DNA from: Halobacteriales archaeon QS_4_70_19
Lineage (GTDB): Archaea; Halobacteriota; Halobacteria; Halobacteriales; Haloarculaceae
Direction of reading: 5' to 3'
Length of the DNA: 64,000 nt
NCBI GenBank assembly: GCA_003020985.1
Contig: PXRM01000014.1
Span: 78,265 to 142,264, forward strand
The notes under the pieces were generated by a model. It did not search any database. It saw only the letters and a program-made list of their open reading frames with translations, and was not told the DNA's origin. The translations under genes and the position numbers were made by a program. Below, one piece after another: positions 8,557-16,896 of this stretch. The number at the start of each line of letters is the position of its first letter. Position 1 is the stretch's first letter.

Positions 8557-9543
8557 GTGTCGCAGGGACTGACCGACGCGCTGGCCTGGGTCTCCATCGC
8601 CGTGTTCACCCTGGCGGTGCTCGCGGAGCTGCGCGACCGCCGGACGGCCCGCTTCGTCGCGGTCGGGGCGTGGGCCGCCTTCGCCGTGTTCTGGCTCGCG
8701 CTCGTCCCCCAGTTCCTGCTCGTCGAGAAGAGCGCCATCGAGGGCGTCCTCAGTGCGCTCGCCGTCCCCGCGTCGCTGTCCGCCGCCTACCTCCTCTACC
8801 GTGGCCGCGAGTCGCTGCTCGTACTCACGCGGGGCGTGGCCGTGATGGGCCTCATCTACCTGCCCGCCACCACCATCCCCTGGATCTACGGGCCGCTCGT
8901 GGAGACGACGACCGCGCAGGTCGACTTCCTCATCCGGCTCGCCGGCTACGACCCGACGGTGACGACCGGCGAGAACGGACTGCGCAACACCTTCGTCTTC
9001 ACCACGGACGGCCACCAGTACGAGACGTTCATCATCCTCGCGTGCACGGGGCTGGGGAGCATGGCCATCTTCGCCGGCCTCATCGCCGCGGTGCGGGCCC
9101 CGCTCCGCAGGAAGTTCGCCGCACTCGCGGTCAGCGTCCCGGTTATCTGGGTGCTCAACCTCGTCCGGAACGCGTTCATCGCGGTCGCCTTCGGCAAGCA
9201 GTGGTTCCAGGTCGCGGTCCCGCAGGTGTCGATGCTGTTCGGCGTCCCCGCCGGGCAGGAGGGGCTGGTTTCCTTCTACCTCGCCGACAAGGTCATCGCC
9301 CAGTCCGCCTCCGTCGTCGCGCTGGTCCTCATCACGTACCCGGTCGTCCGGTTACTGCCCGAACTGGCGGCCGTCCTCGACGACGCACTCTACGTCGTCA
9401 CCTACCGGGAGTTCCACATCGCTGAGGCGCTGGGGCTGGAGGACGCGAGCGCCGGCGCGACCGGGGAGCGAGAGGACGGCGCCGGGCGGGAGCCGCCACG
9501 CCGCAGCGACTCCGGCCCCGTCGGCCCGACCGACGACGACTGA
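8557..9543 (+). CDS. Archaeosortase A-family protein, tandem copy 1
   Basis: Archaeosortases are multi-pass membrane enzymes that cut C-terminal tripartite sorting signals such as PGF-CTERM and attach surface proteins to lipid. The 328-residue product has several membrane helices, the catalytic Cys163 in ACTGLGS and Arg204 in LNLVRNAF, separated by 41 residues. The third catalytic Arg expected in YLADRV is Lys245 here (YLADKV), and two extra residues precede it. A hydrophilic tail follows the last helix. GTG 8557 lies just after a TATA box and gives an N-terminus aligned with copy 2; the ATG at 8476 would add about 27 soluble residues. Copy 2 follows about 100 bases downstream in the same orientation. 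Specificity may differ from canonical ArtA. Confidence 0.88.
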   Translation: MSQGLTDALAWVSIAVFTLAVLAELRDRRTARFVAVGAWAAFAVFWLALVPQFLLVEKSAIEGVLSALAVPASLSAAYLLYRGRESLLVLTRGVAVMGLIYLPATTIPWIYGPLVETTTAQVDFLIRLAGYDPTVTTGENGLRNTFVFTTDGHQYETFIILACTGLGSMAIFAGLIAAVRAPLRRKFAALAVSVPVIWVLNLVRNAFIAVAFGKQWFQVAVPQVSMLFGVPAGQEGLVSFYLADKVIAQSASVVALVLITYPVVRLLPELAAVLDDALYVVTYREFHIAEALGLEDASAGATGEREDGAGREPPRRSDSGPVGPTDDD

Positions 9544-9644
9544 CGACCGATGTCGCCACCACCGTCGCGCCGCGCCGGGTCGTCATGTATCACCGGAGCA
9601 GCCCCGGGCAAGACCTATAGGCGGAATCACCCAACGGTGGGTCG

Positions 9645-10703
9645 ATGACCGGACCCGCGGCGAGCCTGCTGTCGGCGCTCGCGGCGCTGGGGGCGCTGTC
9701 GGATCCGCTGGCGTGGCTGGTGGTGGCCACGTTCGTCGGCGGCAGCCTGCTGGAACTCCGCGCCCGCGAACCCGCCCGGTACGTCCTCGTGGGAGCGTGG
9801 CTCCTGTTCGCGCTGTTCTGGCTCACGCTGGTCCACCACTTCGCGTTCGAGCAGAAATCGGTGATCGAGGGAGTCGGTGCCGTCGCCGCGGTCCCGCTGT
9901 CGGCGTACGTCGGCTACCTGCTGTACGCCGGGCGCGACTCGCTGTTCGTCCTCTCGCGGGCCGTCGCGGGGATGGGCGCCGTCTTCATGCCGTTCGAGGC
10001 GCTCGCGGTCCTGCGGCGCCCGCTCATCGAGACGGTCACCGTCCAGACGGAGCTGCTGATGGGGCTGCTCGGCCAGGACCCGACGGTCCTGACCTGGTCG
10101 GAGGCGACCGAGCGCATCGCCGCGCAGTACGACTGGGCCGCCGCGCGTGCGCGCTCGTTCAGCGAGGAGCGGGGCTACTACGACTACCGCAACACGTTCT
10201 TCTTCCTCCACGAGGGGCAGTACCCCATCACCTACACCATCCGGCTCGCGTGCACGGGGCTGGGGAGCATGGCCATCTTCGCCGGCCTCATCGTCGCCGT
10301 GCGGGCGCCACTGCGCCGGAAGGCCCGCGCGTTCGCCGTCTCCATCCCCGTCATCTACGCGCTCAACCTCGTGCGGAACGTCTTCATCGGCCTCACGTTC
10401 GGCCAGCAGCGCCTCCAGGTGGCGGTCCCGCAGGTGATGAGCCTGTTCGGGACCAGCGACCCCCGGATGGTGTCGTACTTCCTCGCCGACCGTGTCCTCG
10501 CGCAGTCGCTCTCAGTGGTGGCGCTCGTGGCCATCACCTGGCTCGTCGTCCGGGAGCTCCCGGAGGTGCTGACCGTCGTCGAGGACGTGCTGTACGTGCT
10601 GACCGGCTCGGAGTACGACCTCCGGGACGCGCTGGACGTCGACGGGAGCGGCCCCGATTCGGACCCCGACCCCGCGCCCGTCCGCGCTGACGGCGGGGAA
10701 TGA
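9645..10703 (+). CDS. artA: Archaeosortase A-family protein, tandem copy 2
   Basis: 352 residues, polytopic, with Cys203 (ACTGLGS), Arg244 (LNLVRNVF) and Arg283 (FLADRV). The spacings of 41 and 39 residues equal those I recall for the catalytic triad of Haloferax ArtA (Cys173, Arg214, Arg253), so this is the more canonical copy. Compared with copy 1 it has an insertion of about 40 residues before the active-site helix (SEATERIAAQYDWAAARARS and onward). A TATA-like CTATAGG at 9615 and a GGTGGG near the ATG fit an independent start. Substrates would be exported proteins with PGF-CTERM-like tails, such as the product of 26296-27435. The symbol is tentative because two family members are present. 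Confidence 0.88.
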   Translation: MTGPAASLLSALAALGALSDPLAWLVVATFVGGSLLELRAREPARYVLVGAWLLFALFWLTLVHHFAFEQKSVIEGVGAVAAVPLSAYVGYLLYAGRDSLFVLSRAVAGMGAVFMPFEALAVLRRPLIETVTVQTELLMGLLGQDPTVLTWSEATERIAAQYDWAAARARSFSEERGYYDYRNTFFFLHEGQYPITYTIRLACTGLGSMAIFAGLIVAVRAPLRRKARAFAVSIPVIYALNLVRNVFIGLTFGQQRLQVAVPQVMSLFGTSDPRMVSYFLADRVLAQSLSVVALVAITWLVVRELPEVLTVVEDVLYVLTGSEYDLRDALDVDGSGPDSDPDPAPVRADGGE

Positions 10704-10706
10704 CCG

Positions 10707-11504
10707 TCAGGCCAGCCGTTCGTCCGCGAGGGCGGCGGGCGCGTCGGCCAGGGCCACCAGCGCGTCGCGCTCGACGTGGTGCAGGTCGCCGGGGAGGACG
10801 AGCAGGTGGAGCGGGTCGCCGAAGTCCCGACCGGCGAGCGCCGACAGGCGGTCGGCCGCGACGACCGGCGACGGGCTCCCGGCCCGCGCGACGGCGACGC
10901 CGAGGTCGTCCTCCCGGCCGGCGTCGGTCAGCAGCCCCGCCGCGGTGCTCGCGGTCATGTACTCGTCCGTCGCGGCCAGCTCGTGGGCCACCTTGATGTC
11001 GAGGAAACAGAGCGTGTGAAGCCCGCGCTCCCGGTTCGCGTCGACGGTGTCCAGAACGGACCCGGGCACGTCGTCGCCGCCGTGCGCGTACGGGAACGGC
11101 AGCGTCGTCGCCTTCCCGAACCGGTAGTTCTGGAGGCTCGTCAGGGAGGCGGCCGCGGCGGCCGCCGTGGTCCCGTGGACGACCCGCGTCTCGATGCCGC
11201 GCTCGTGTGCGCGCAGCCGAAGGTCGACGTGCGTGGTGGCGACCATCGTGTCCCCCGCGGTGCAGAAGACCGCGTCACCCGACGCGGCCGCGTCGAGGAT
11301 GGGGTCGGGCGTCCGTTCGACGCCCTCGCGGTCCCGGACCGTCACGTCGATGTCGTGGGACGCCTCCAGGTCGTCGACGGTCGCGCCCGCGAGCTTGCTG
11401 GTGTAGAACTCCGCGAACACCCGGTCCGCCCCGCGGATGGCGTCTCGCCCCTCGACGGTGATCGAGCGCTCGTCCCAGAGCCCGAGGCCGACGAACGTGA
11501 GCAT
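10707..11504 (-). CDS. dphB: Diphthine synthase
   Basis: DphB uses S-adenosylmethionine to trimethylate the ACP-modified histidine of elongation factor 2, the second stage of diphthamide synthesis. The 265-residue protein has the tetrapyrrole-methylase fold signatures LTFVGLGLWDERSITVEG at the start, GDTMVATTH, and the family block LQNYRFGKATTLPFPY. Length is normal for archaeal DphB. It converges on archaeosortase copy 2 with only three bases between the stops. Confidence 0.95.
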   Translation of the reverse strand: MLTFVGLGLWDERSITVEGRDAIRGADRVFAEFYTSKLAGATVDDLEASHDIDVTVRDREGVERTPDPILDAAASGDAVFCTAGDTMVATTHVDLRLRAHERGIETRVVHGTTAAAAAASLTSLQNYRFGKATTLPFPYAHGGDDVPGSVLDTVDANRERGLHTLCFLDIKVAHELAATDEYMTASTAAGLLTDAGREDDLGVAVARAGSPSPVVAADRLSALAGRDFGDPLHLLVLPGDLHHVERDALVALADAPAALADERLA

Positions 11505-11555
11505 ACGAGGAGTCGGCGGGTGGCGGGCGTAAGCGTGACGACTGCTCCGCCCCCG

Positions 11556-11773
11556 TCACTGCCCGTCCGCGCGCTGGCGGGAGAGCGACGCGACCGTCCC
11601 GCAGGTGGGGCCGACCCCGTACGAGAGCGCCCGGGCGGCGGTTCCGAACGGTAGCGCGACTAACGACCGCGAGATGGCGTTCGGCTCCTCCCGGAGGACG
11701 ACCACCCCGAGGACCAGCGAGAGCAGCCCCCCGCGAGCGTCGCCACGACGAACGGCGATACCGGCTGCGCCAT
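11556..11773 (-). pseudogene. Frameshifted small membrane protein gene
   Basis: Two overlapping minus-strand frames each look half real. One begins MAQPVSPFVVATLAGG (ATG at 11773); the other continues GLLSLVLGVVVLREEPNA and ends RADGQ at 11556. They meet at a run of six G (C on the plus strand, about 11727-11732). Adding one G joins them into a protein of about 72 residues with two hydrophobic segments. The lesion is a typical homopolymer slip: either a sequencing error or a true frameshift. I do not recognise the family. The 81-residue track ORF from a TTG start is less likely. Confidence 0.5.
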
Positions 11774-11849
11774 CTCTCGGAGCGTTCTCGTACTGGGACA
11801 AAAGCGTGGGGGCCCGTCACAACCACCCGGAGACGGCCGGCTCGGGGGC

Positions 11850-12452
11850 TCAGAGACCGGACGGGCACTCGACCAGGGCCGGCGGGTCGGCACCGCGGCG
11901 CCCCCCGAGGAACTCGCGCTCGGCGGCCGCGAGGTCGTCCCGCTCGCGGAAGCGGTCGAGACCCGCGCGGTACGCCTCCGGGTGCACCGCTGCCGGGCGG
12001 TCGGCCGGCCGCGCCAGGACGAGTTCGGCCAGGCCGCTCGTCTCCCCGGTCCACCTGAACCCGGCCTTGTGGAGGGCCTCGTAGGAGAACGCGTTGTTGA
12101 CGCCGATGGCGACCTGCTCGAACCCCCGGTCGGCCGCCCGCGCCGCGACGAACCGGGCCAGGCGAGCGCCGAGGCCGCCGCCCCGGGCGTCCTGCCGGAC
12201 GGTCAGGTAGCGAATCTTGCACGTCCCGGCGTCGGTCCGGTCGGCGTCGAAGGCGGCCGCAGCGAGCACCGCCTCCGGGTCCGAGGGGTCCCCGCTGTCC
12301 TCACCGTCACCGCTGGTCCGGTAGGCCACGGCCTTCCCGGTCGCCGACATCACGAACTTCCCGGCGTAGGCGAACCGGCGGTGGTCCAGCCGTAGCGTCG
12401 GTCCGTCCGCCGGCCAGCCCAGTAGCGCGTACCCGACTGCCGACTCGTCCAT
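11850..12452 (-). CDS. GNAT family N-acetyltransferase
   Basis: 200 residues from the ATG at 12452. The acetyl-CoA motif A is visible as IRYLTVRQDARGGGLGARLARFV (about residues 77-99), followed by GFEQVAIGVNNAFSYEALHKAGFRWTG, the usual beta5-helix region. It probably transfers an acetyl group to an amine or protein N-terminus; the substrate cannot be read from sequence. The N-terminal part (ALLGWPADGPTLRLDHRRFAYAGKFVMS) resembles haloarchaeal GNAT proteins of unknown target. It is a monocistronic-looking gene in the same direction as dphB. The longer track ORF contains upstream non-coding sequence. Confidence 0.85.
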   Translation of the reverse strand: MDESAVGYALLGWPADGPTLRLDHRRFAYAGKFVMSATGKAVAYRTSGDGEDSGDPSDPEAVLAAAAFDADRTDAGTCKIRYLTVRQDARGGGLGARLARFVAARAADRGFEQVAIGVNNAFSYEALHKAGFRWTGETSGLAELVLARPADRPAAVHPEAYRAGLDRFRERDDLAAAEREFLGGRRGADPPALVECPSGL

Positions 12453-12637
12453 GCGACCGCTCGGGCGCGCGGCGACAAAACGGCCGTGGCGCCCCGACGC
12501 GGGTTTCCGACATATTCTCCCGATATTCGACAGACAGCCCGTATTACACGGATATCCACGGCGTTGACCACGGGCGGCTGCCGGCCGACCGTGCCGGGAA
12601 CGGGGCGCACAAGTCACCGGGTGTCGAAGCGTCGGGC

Positions 12638-13051
12638 ATGGACGCCGTCGGTGCCGTCACGAGCCGTGTGGACCGCTCCCCCACGACCGCCATCCTCGCG
12701 GCCGGTGACATCGCGCTCATCCTCCTGTTTTTCGTCCTCGGTGAACTCCAGCACGGGGGCGTCGCCGCGCTCCCCGGTCTGCCGTACGCGGCGGCCCCGT
12801 TCCTGTTCGGCTGGGTGGTCTCGTCGCTCGTCGTCGGCGTGTACGGGGCACCGTGGCGGCAGGCGCTCCACGACGCGGTCATCCGGACGGCCGGCGCGTG
12901 GACCGGCGCGGTCGCCATCGGCCAGCTCCTGCGCGACACCCCCTACCTGCCCGGGAACGCGAGTTCCGCGTTCGTCCTCGTCTCGCTCGTCGTCGGGATG
13001 GCGCTACTGGTCCCGTGGCGGGTCGCTGCGTTCCGGTTCGACCTGGTGTGA
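12638..13051 (+). CDS. DUF3054 family four-helix membrane protein
   Basis: 137 residues with four hydrophobic segments, including ILAAGDIALILLFFVLGELQHG and LPYAAAPFLFGWVVSSLVVGVYG. The GD in helix 1 and the WRxxxFR end (VPWRVAAFRFDLV) agree with DUF3054 proteins found in haloarchaea and actinobacteria. Function is unknown. An AT-rich promoter region with GTATTACACGG lies about 75-90 bases upstream. It is followed 66 bases later by the Trm5-type gene in the same direction. Confidence 0.85.
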   Translation: MDAVGAVTSRVDRSPTTAILAAGDIALILLFFVLGELQHGGVAALPGLPYAAAPFLFGWVVSSLVVGVYGAPWRQALHDAVIRTAGAWTGAVAIGQLLRDTPYLPGNASSAFVLVSLVVGMALLVPWRVAAFRFDLV

Positions 13052-13117
13052 CGCCGCGCTCGTCCGTCGCGGGGGGAGAACGGCAGCCTTAGGCGATTCC
13101 GCCGCCGACCGGTACCC

Positions 13118-14128
13118 GTGAGCGACGACGACCGGCGGACGGAGCCGACCCCCTGCGTCCGCGTCCCGCGCGAGGACGGGGAGGCCACACGCGCCGCGCT
13201 CGCCGAGCGCGACCTCGTCGACGGCGACCACGAGATCACCGTCGCGGACGGCTGGCTCTTCGTCCCCGTGACGGACCCGACCGCCGTCCCCGACGAGTAC
13301 GACGTGGTCACCCACGAGATGCCCGTCCGCGAGGGGCAGACCCTGCCCGCGGACATCCTCGGCTGGGCGCCGACCTACGAGCGCCTCGGCGAGGTCGTCA
13401 TCCTCGACGAGGACGACCCCGAGCGCGCGCGGGCGGCCGCCGAGGCGGTCATGGACTCCTCGCTCCCGGCGGCGACGGTAATCAACCGCGCCTCGAAGGT
13501 GAAAGGCGAGACCCGCGTCCGCGACTGGGACGTCCTGGCCGGCGATGGGACGGAGGCGGTCCACCGCGAGTACGGCTGCGAGTTCCTCGTCGACATCGCC
13601 GAGGTCTACTTCTCGCCGCGGCTCGCGACCGAGCGCCACCGCGTCGTCGAGCAGGTGACTGCCGACGACCACCTGTTCGACATGTTCGCCGGCGTCGGGC
13701 CGTTCGTGATTCCGGCGGCGAAGCGTGGCGCGACCTGCGTCGGCGTGGACCTCAACCCCGCTGCCATCGACTACCTCCGCGAGAACGCCCGCCGCAACGG
13801 CGTGGCCGAGTGCGTCACCACCCACGAGGGGGACGTCCGCAAGGTCGTCGACCACGAGGGGTACGACGGCCGGGCCTCGCGCGTGGTGATGAACCTCCCC
13901 CACTCCGCGGACGACTTCCTCGACACCGCCGTCCGGCTCGCAGGCGACGACTGCGTCCTCCACTACTACGACATCCAGCACGAGGATGACCCGTTCGGCC
14001 CCGGCGAGCGGGTCATCAGGGACGCGGCGACGCCCACGTACGACGTGACGGTCGAGACCCGCCGTGAGGTCCGGTCGTACGCGCCCCACGAACTGAACGT
14101 CTGCCTCGACGTCCGGCTGTCCCGGTGA
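13118..14128 (+). CDS. trm5: Trm5-family tRNA (guanine-37 N1) methyltransferase
   Basis: Class I SAM-dependent methyltransferase. The archaeal Trm5 family methylates G37 next to the anticodon (some paralogues act in wyosine synthesis). The 336-residue protein has a D1-type N-terminal region, then TVINRASKVKGETRVRDWDVLAG, the EVYFSPRLATERHRV segment, SAM motif I DMFAGVGPFVIPAAK, motif II VGVDLNPAAIDYLREN, and the catalytic NLPHSADDFLD. The start is GTG at 13118. Trm5a/b/Taw22 subtype is not resolved here. It sits directly upstream of tRNA-Thr. Confidence 0.9.
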   Translation: MSDDDRRTEPTPCVRVPREDGEATRAALAERDLVDGDHEITVADGWLFVPVTDPTAVPDEYDVVTHEMPVREGQTLPADILGWAPTYERLGEVVILDEDDPERARAAAEAVMDSSLPAATVINRASKVKGETRVRDWDVLAGDGTEAVHREYGCEFLVDIAEVYFSPRLATERHRVVEQVTADDHLFDMFAGVGPFVIPAAKRGATCVGVDLNPAAIDYLRENARRNGVAECVTTHEGDVRKVVDHEGYDGRASRVVMNLPHSADDFLDTAVRLAGDDCVLHYYDIQHEDDPFGPGERVIRDAATPTYDVTVETRREVRSYAPHELNVCLDVRLSR

Positions 14129-14154
14129 CTGCGGGCGGTTCCGGTACCGCTTCG

Positions 14155-14170
14155 GAATCCTTATACTGCG
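14155..14170 (+). promoter_or_regulatory. Promoter of tRNA-Thr
   Basis: GAATCCTTATACTGC contains a TATA box (TTATAC at 14161) about 30 bases before the first tRNA base, as expected for a haloarchaeal tRNA gene. Confidence 0.55.
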
Positions 14171-14192
14171 CACCCGGCTTCCACCGTGTAGC

Positions 14193-14266
14193 GCCGGTGT
14201 AGCTCAGACTGGCAGAGCGATTCCTTCGTAAGGAATAGGTCGGGGGTTCAAATCCCTCCACCGGCT
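14193..14266 (+). tRNA. tRNA-Thr (anticodon CGT)
   Basis: A complete cloverleaf can be folded: acceptor GCCGGTG/CACCGGC, D arm GCTC...GAGC, anticodon stem ATTCC/GGAAT with loop TTCGTAA (anticodon CGT at 14227-14229, reading ACG), a five-base variable loop, and a T arm with loop TTCAAAT and one G-U pair. The discriminator base is U and CCA is not encoded. There is no intron in the anticodon loop. Anticodon CGT and discriminator U both fit an archaeal threonine tRNA. Confidence 0.95.
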
Positions 14267-14433
14267 TCCTCCTCCGAACGACACCGAACAGCGCAAGCGC
14301 TCGGGAACTCGGAGCCGAACGGTCGACACGCGGAACGGCACGCACATGAGCGCCCGCATCCCCTCCCGGCTGCGGCGCGGGACGGCCGGAACGGAAACCG
14401 GAGCCAGCCGCTATCGCCCGGCCACCGGCCGCC

Positions 14434-14631
14434 TCAGCCCTCGTCGTCGTCCTCCCGGGCGTCCTTGACGGCGCCGAGCTTCGAGAGCAGTTCGTCTGTC
14501 CCGGCACCGGAGTCGAAGGTCATCTCCCCGTCGTGGACGTGTTCGTGCGCTGTAACGGTCTCCCCGTCGTCCTCGTCGGTACTCTGTTGGCGGTTCTCCC
14601 GTTCTGATTCGTCGTAGCTCCCGAAGCCCAT
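14434..14631 (-). CDS. DUF5786 family small acidic protein
   Basis: 65 residues beginning MGFGSYDESERENQ-like (here ERENRQQ), the hallmark start of haloarchaeal DUF5786 proteins. The body is highly acidic (STDEDDGET) and ends in a short predicted helix, DELLSKLGAVKDA. No function is known. The ATG at 14631 is chosen because upstream sequence in the longer track ORF does not look coding. It lies downstream of tRNA-Thr on the opposite strand. Confidence 0.85.
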   Translation of the reverse strand: MGFGSYDESERENRQQSTDEDDGETVTAHEHVHDGEMTFDSGAGTDELLSKLGAVKDAREDDDEG

Positions 14632-14847
14632 GTGCGAGCACCTACCAGACGCAGCGGCACAAGGGCGAGGGCGAGGGCGACGGTGGACTGGACGCGATGC
14701 TCCGCCGTCTTCCCGTCGTGGGCCCCGGAGCCCGTCTCGAACGGGCTCGCCACAGTGGCCTTCGCTTCGGTCCGCCGGAATCTGATTGTTTTGATGATTC
14801 GGGTGAAAACCGTGACGGGCTTCGTGCTCCGGTTCGAACTGGTGAAT

Positions 14848-15126
14848 ATGGAGTACGAGATTGGTACCGGGGAGCCGGTGAGTACGGCCGTCGTTCGGGC
14901 TGTGAGTGTCGTGGTCGGGGACGAACCCGGTTCCATCCCGCGTCTGGCGCACGTCCTCGCGCCGGATGCGCTAGACAGCCTCTTCGAACCGCAGTCCGAC
15001 GGTGCGCCCCGGAGCGGTGGTCGACTCTCGTTCGTCTACTGTCAGTGCCACGTCACCATCGAGAACGGCGAGTACCTCACGGTTCGACCGCTCGACAGCT
15101 ACACCCCGGACGACCGCCGGCCGTGA
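14848..15126 (+). CDS. HalOD1 (halobacterial output domain 1) protein
   Basis: 92 residues made almost entirely of the HalOD1 domain, with the pattern STAVVRAVSVVVGDEPGSIPRLAHVLAPDALDSLF then a glycine-containing break and VTIENGEYLTVRPL. HalOD1 domains are thought to act as output or binding modules in haloarchaeal signalling, often as stand-alone small proteins. The ATG at 14848 is preferred; a GTG at 14842 and ATG at 14794 are in frame. It is convergent with the TrmB-family gene that follows. Confidence 0.8.
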   Translation: MEYEIGTGEPVSTAVVRAVSVVVGDEPGSIPRLAHVLAPDALDSLFEPQSDGAPRSGGRLSFVYCQCHVTIENGEYLTVRPLDSYTPDDRRP

Positions 15127-15181
15127 GCCAGCGCAGGATGCAGTGCAGCGGAGTGACCCGAAATCGGCGGTCCCAGGGCGT

Positions 15182-15982
15182 CTAACGGGGGTCGCGTGCA
15201 GGTATCAACCCCTGCGACATCAGCCGGCGGGCGATCACGACGAGCCCGTTCCCGAACCCGGTACCGAAGATCGCCTGCTCCTCACCGCTGTCGGGCATGA
15301 TCGAACTCACCAGGATCCTGGAGCGGTCGACCAGAAGGAGTCGCCCGATGGCCGTCTCGTCCTCGGTCGCGTCACCACCGTGTAGCCACTCCAGCCCCGA
15401 GATGAACGTGGTCGCGCCCGGCACGGCCTCCTCGACCTCCTCCTGGAGCTGCTCGGTCAGCGTCCCGACCACCAGTTCGATGTCGGGGTCGACCGCGTTG
15501 AGGGTCTCGACCAGGTCGTCGGTCAGCAGCGACTCGTCGCCGATGACGAGGACGACCTCGTCCTCGGAACTCTCGAGGAGCTGCTCCGTCCGGTTCTCGA
15601 TCGCTTCGCGCCCCGTGATCGCCCAGATCTGCTGGACCGGGGAGTCCCCCTCCTCGTCGACGGTCTCGACCGTGGCGAGCGCATCACGCAGTCGCTCGAC
15701 GCGGCTCTCGTACTTGTCCTGGAGCGTCTCCGTCGCCTCCTCGAGCGGGACGGCGCGGAACTGCTGTGGACTCAAGTGCTCGATCTCGACCAACCCCTGC
15801 GCCTCGAGGATCCGTACCGCGTCGTACACCCGTGTCCGGGGAACGTCAGTTACCCTGCTGAGCTTCTTCGCAGTCCCCCTATTGAGTCGAGCCAGGCCGA
15901 CGAAGCATCTGGCCTCGTACTCCTTCAGGCCGAGGTCTTGGAGGATATCGATCGCCTCCTCCATGCTTTGCGGTGAATCCAT
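15182..15982 (-). CDS. TrmB-family transcriptional regulator
   Basis: 266 residues. The N-terminal winged helix (about residues 8-80) contains LGLKEYEARCFVGLARLNRGTAKKLSRV and PRTRVYDAVRILEAQGLVEI, matching TrmB DNA-binding domains. A coiled segment (TLQDKYESRVERLRDALATVE) and an alpha/beta effector domain follow (WAITGREAIENRTEQLL). TrmB-type proteins usually sense sugars or other ligands and act as repressors or activators. The ATG at 15982 lies three codons inside the track ORF. A perfect palindrome at 16039-16050 upstream is a candidate operator. Confidence 0.88.
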   Translation of the reverse strand: MDSPQSMEEAIDILQDLGLKEYEARCFVGLARLNRGTAKKLSRVTDVPRTRVYDAVRILEAQGLVEIEHLSPQQFRAVPLEEATETLQDKYESRVERLRDALATVETVDEEGDSPVQQIWAITGREAIENRTEQLLESSEDEVVLVIGDESLLTDDLVETLNAVDPDIELVVGTLTEQLQEEVEEAVPGATTFISGLEWLHGGDATEDETAIGRLLLVDRSRILVSSIMPDSGEEQAIFGTGFGNGLVVIARRLMSQGLIPARDPR

Positions 15983-16506
15983 TTGTCCCAACCTTCCGGG
16001 GTCGCCCCGGGACTAGTATGGACGTTGGCCCCCTATCGGATAGTACTATCTCTCCCCGCTTCGGCACGAACGACAGTGGAATGCAGCCACGTTTCCGTCT
16101 GTACCTCCGTCCCAGCCCGGGCTTCCCGGGACGTTGTTGACTTTTCCGGTGACTGTGCGGCCGGCCGCTGTCGATCGGACGACATCGCGGCTCCCTGCGA
16201 ACGATTGACCCTGATAATCACAAAAGAGATTTACGCGGGCGGTGCGACCGGGGTAGCGCACGGGAACAGTACGGTGACCCAACCCACCGTCCACCCCCGT
16301 GCTGGACGGGTCACCTCCGGTGGTCGGTCCGATACCAGCGGCCGGCCGGGTTACCGGATCGCAGGAGACGGGCCGGTGGCCGACGGCTCGTCGAGCCCGA
16401 AGCCCGTGCCGACGGAATCGGAACACGTCAGCAACGTGCCGACGAATCGGGGCACCGTCGGCCCTGTGCTGACAGAGGGAGGAGCAGGCCGGGAACGTGG
16501 CCGTCC
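15983..16506. other. Intergenic region of about 520 bases between two regulator genes
   Basis: No convincing gene. The long plus-strand ORF (15983-17413) and the minus ORF 16046-16819 are Arg/Gly/Ser-rich shadows. The stretch holds the palindrome at 16039-16050, an AT-rich patch around 16215-16235 that could be a promoter, and a direct repeat of GTGCCGACG at 16406-16414 and 16436-16444, each followed by AATCGG. Confidence 0.5.
16039..16050. promoter_or_regulatory. Perfect 12-bp palindrome upstream of the TrmB-family gene
   Basis: GATAGTACTATC is fully symmetric and overlaps a second dyad, CTATCGGATAG. It lies about 57 bases upstream of the regulator's ATG, a place suited to autoregulation. 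Binding is inferred. Confidence 0.45.
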
Positions 16507-16896
16507 TCACAGCCCTTCGATACACCGGAGCAGGAGCCCGGTCCGGGCGGACGGGACGTGGCGGACCTGTTCGACATCGGCGTTGTACTCGAGGACACCG
16601 ACGCCGTCCAGAGACGGCACCCGGATGCGTTCTAGGTCGACTGCGACCCGTTCGCTGCGCTCCACTCGCTCCTCCAGCAGCCCCTCGGCAGTTTCGACGG
16701 CCTCGACGACCTCGTCGGCACTGACCGTCTCGCCCGGGCGACTCAGCAGGTACCGGACCATGATCCGCCGTCGCGGGTGCAGGAAGGTCCGAACGGCCGT
16801 GTCGTCGGAGGGACGCCACGGAGGAACACCCGGCGAATCCTCCCGGTGCGTCGGAAGGGGGGCCACCGTTCCCCGTGACGGTTCACCCGTCGGCAT
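16507..16896 (-). CDS. DUF7344-like winged-helix protein
   Basis: 129 residues. From about residue 32 it reads AVRTFLHPRRRIMVRYLLSRPGETVSADEVVEAVE and later ERIRVPSLDGVGVLEYNADVEQVRH, the arrangement of haloarchaeal DUF7344-type winged helices (HPRRR..ILRYL, then HV.LP.L...G.V.YD). It is probably DNA-binding. Its ATG overlaps the stop of the upstream MarR-like gene by 14 bases, so the two are one transcription unit. The first 30 residues are poorly conserved-looking, and a later start is possible. Confidence 0.7.
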   Translation of the reverse strand: MPTGEPSRGTVAPLPTHREDSPGVPPWRPSDDTAVRTFLHPRRRIMVRYLLSRPGETVSADEVVEAVETAEGLLEERVERSERVAVDLERIRVPSLDGVGVLEYNADVEQVRHVPSARTGLLLRCIEGL

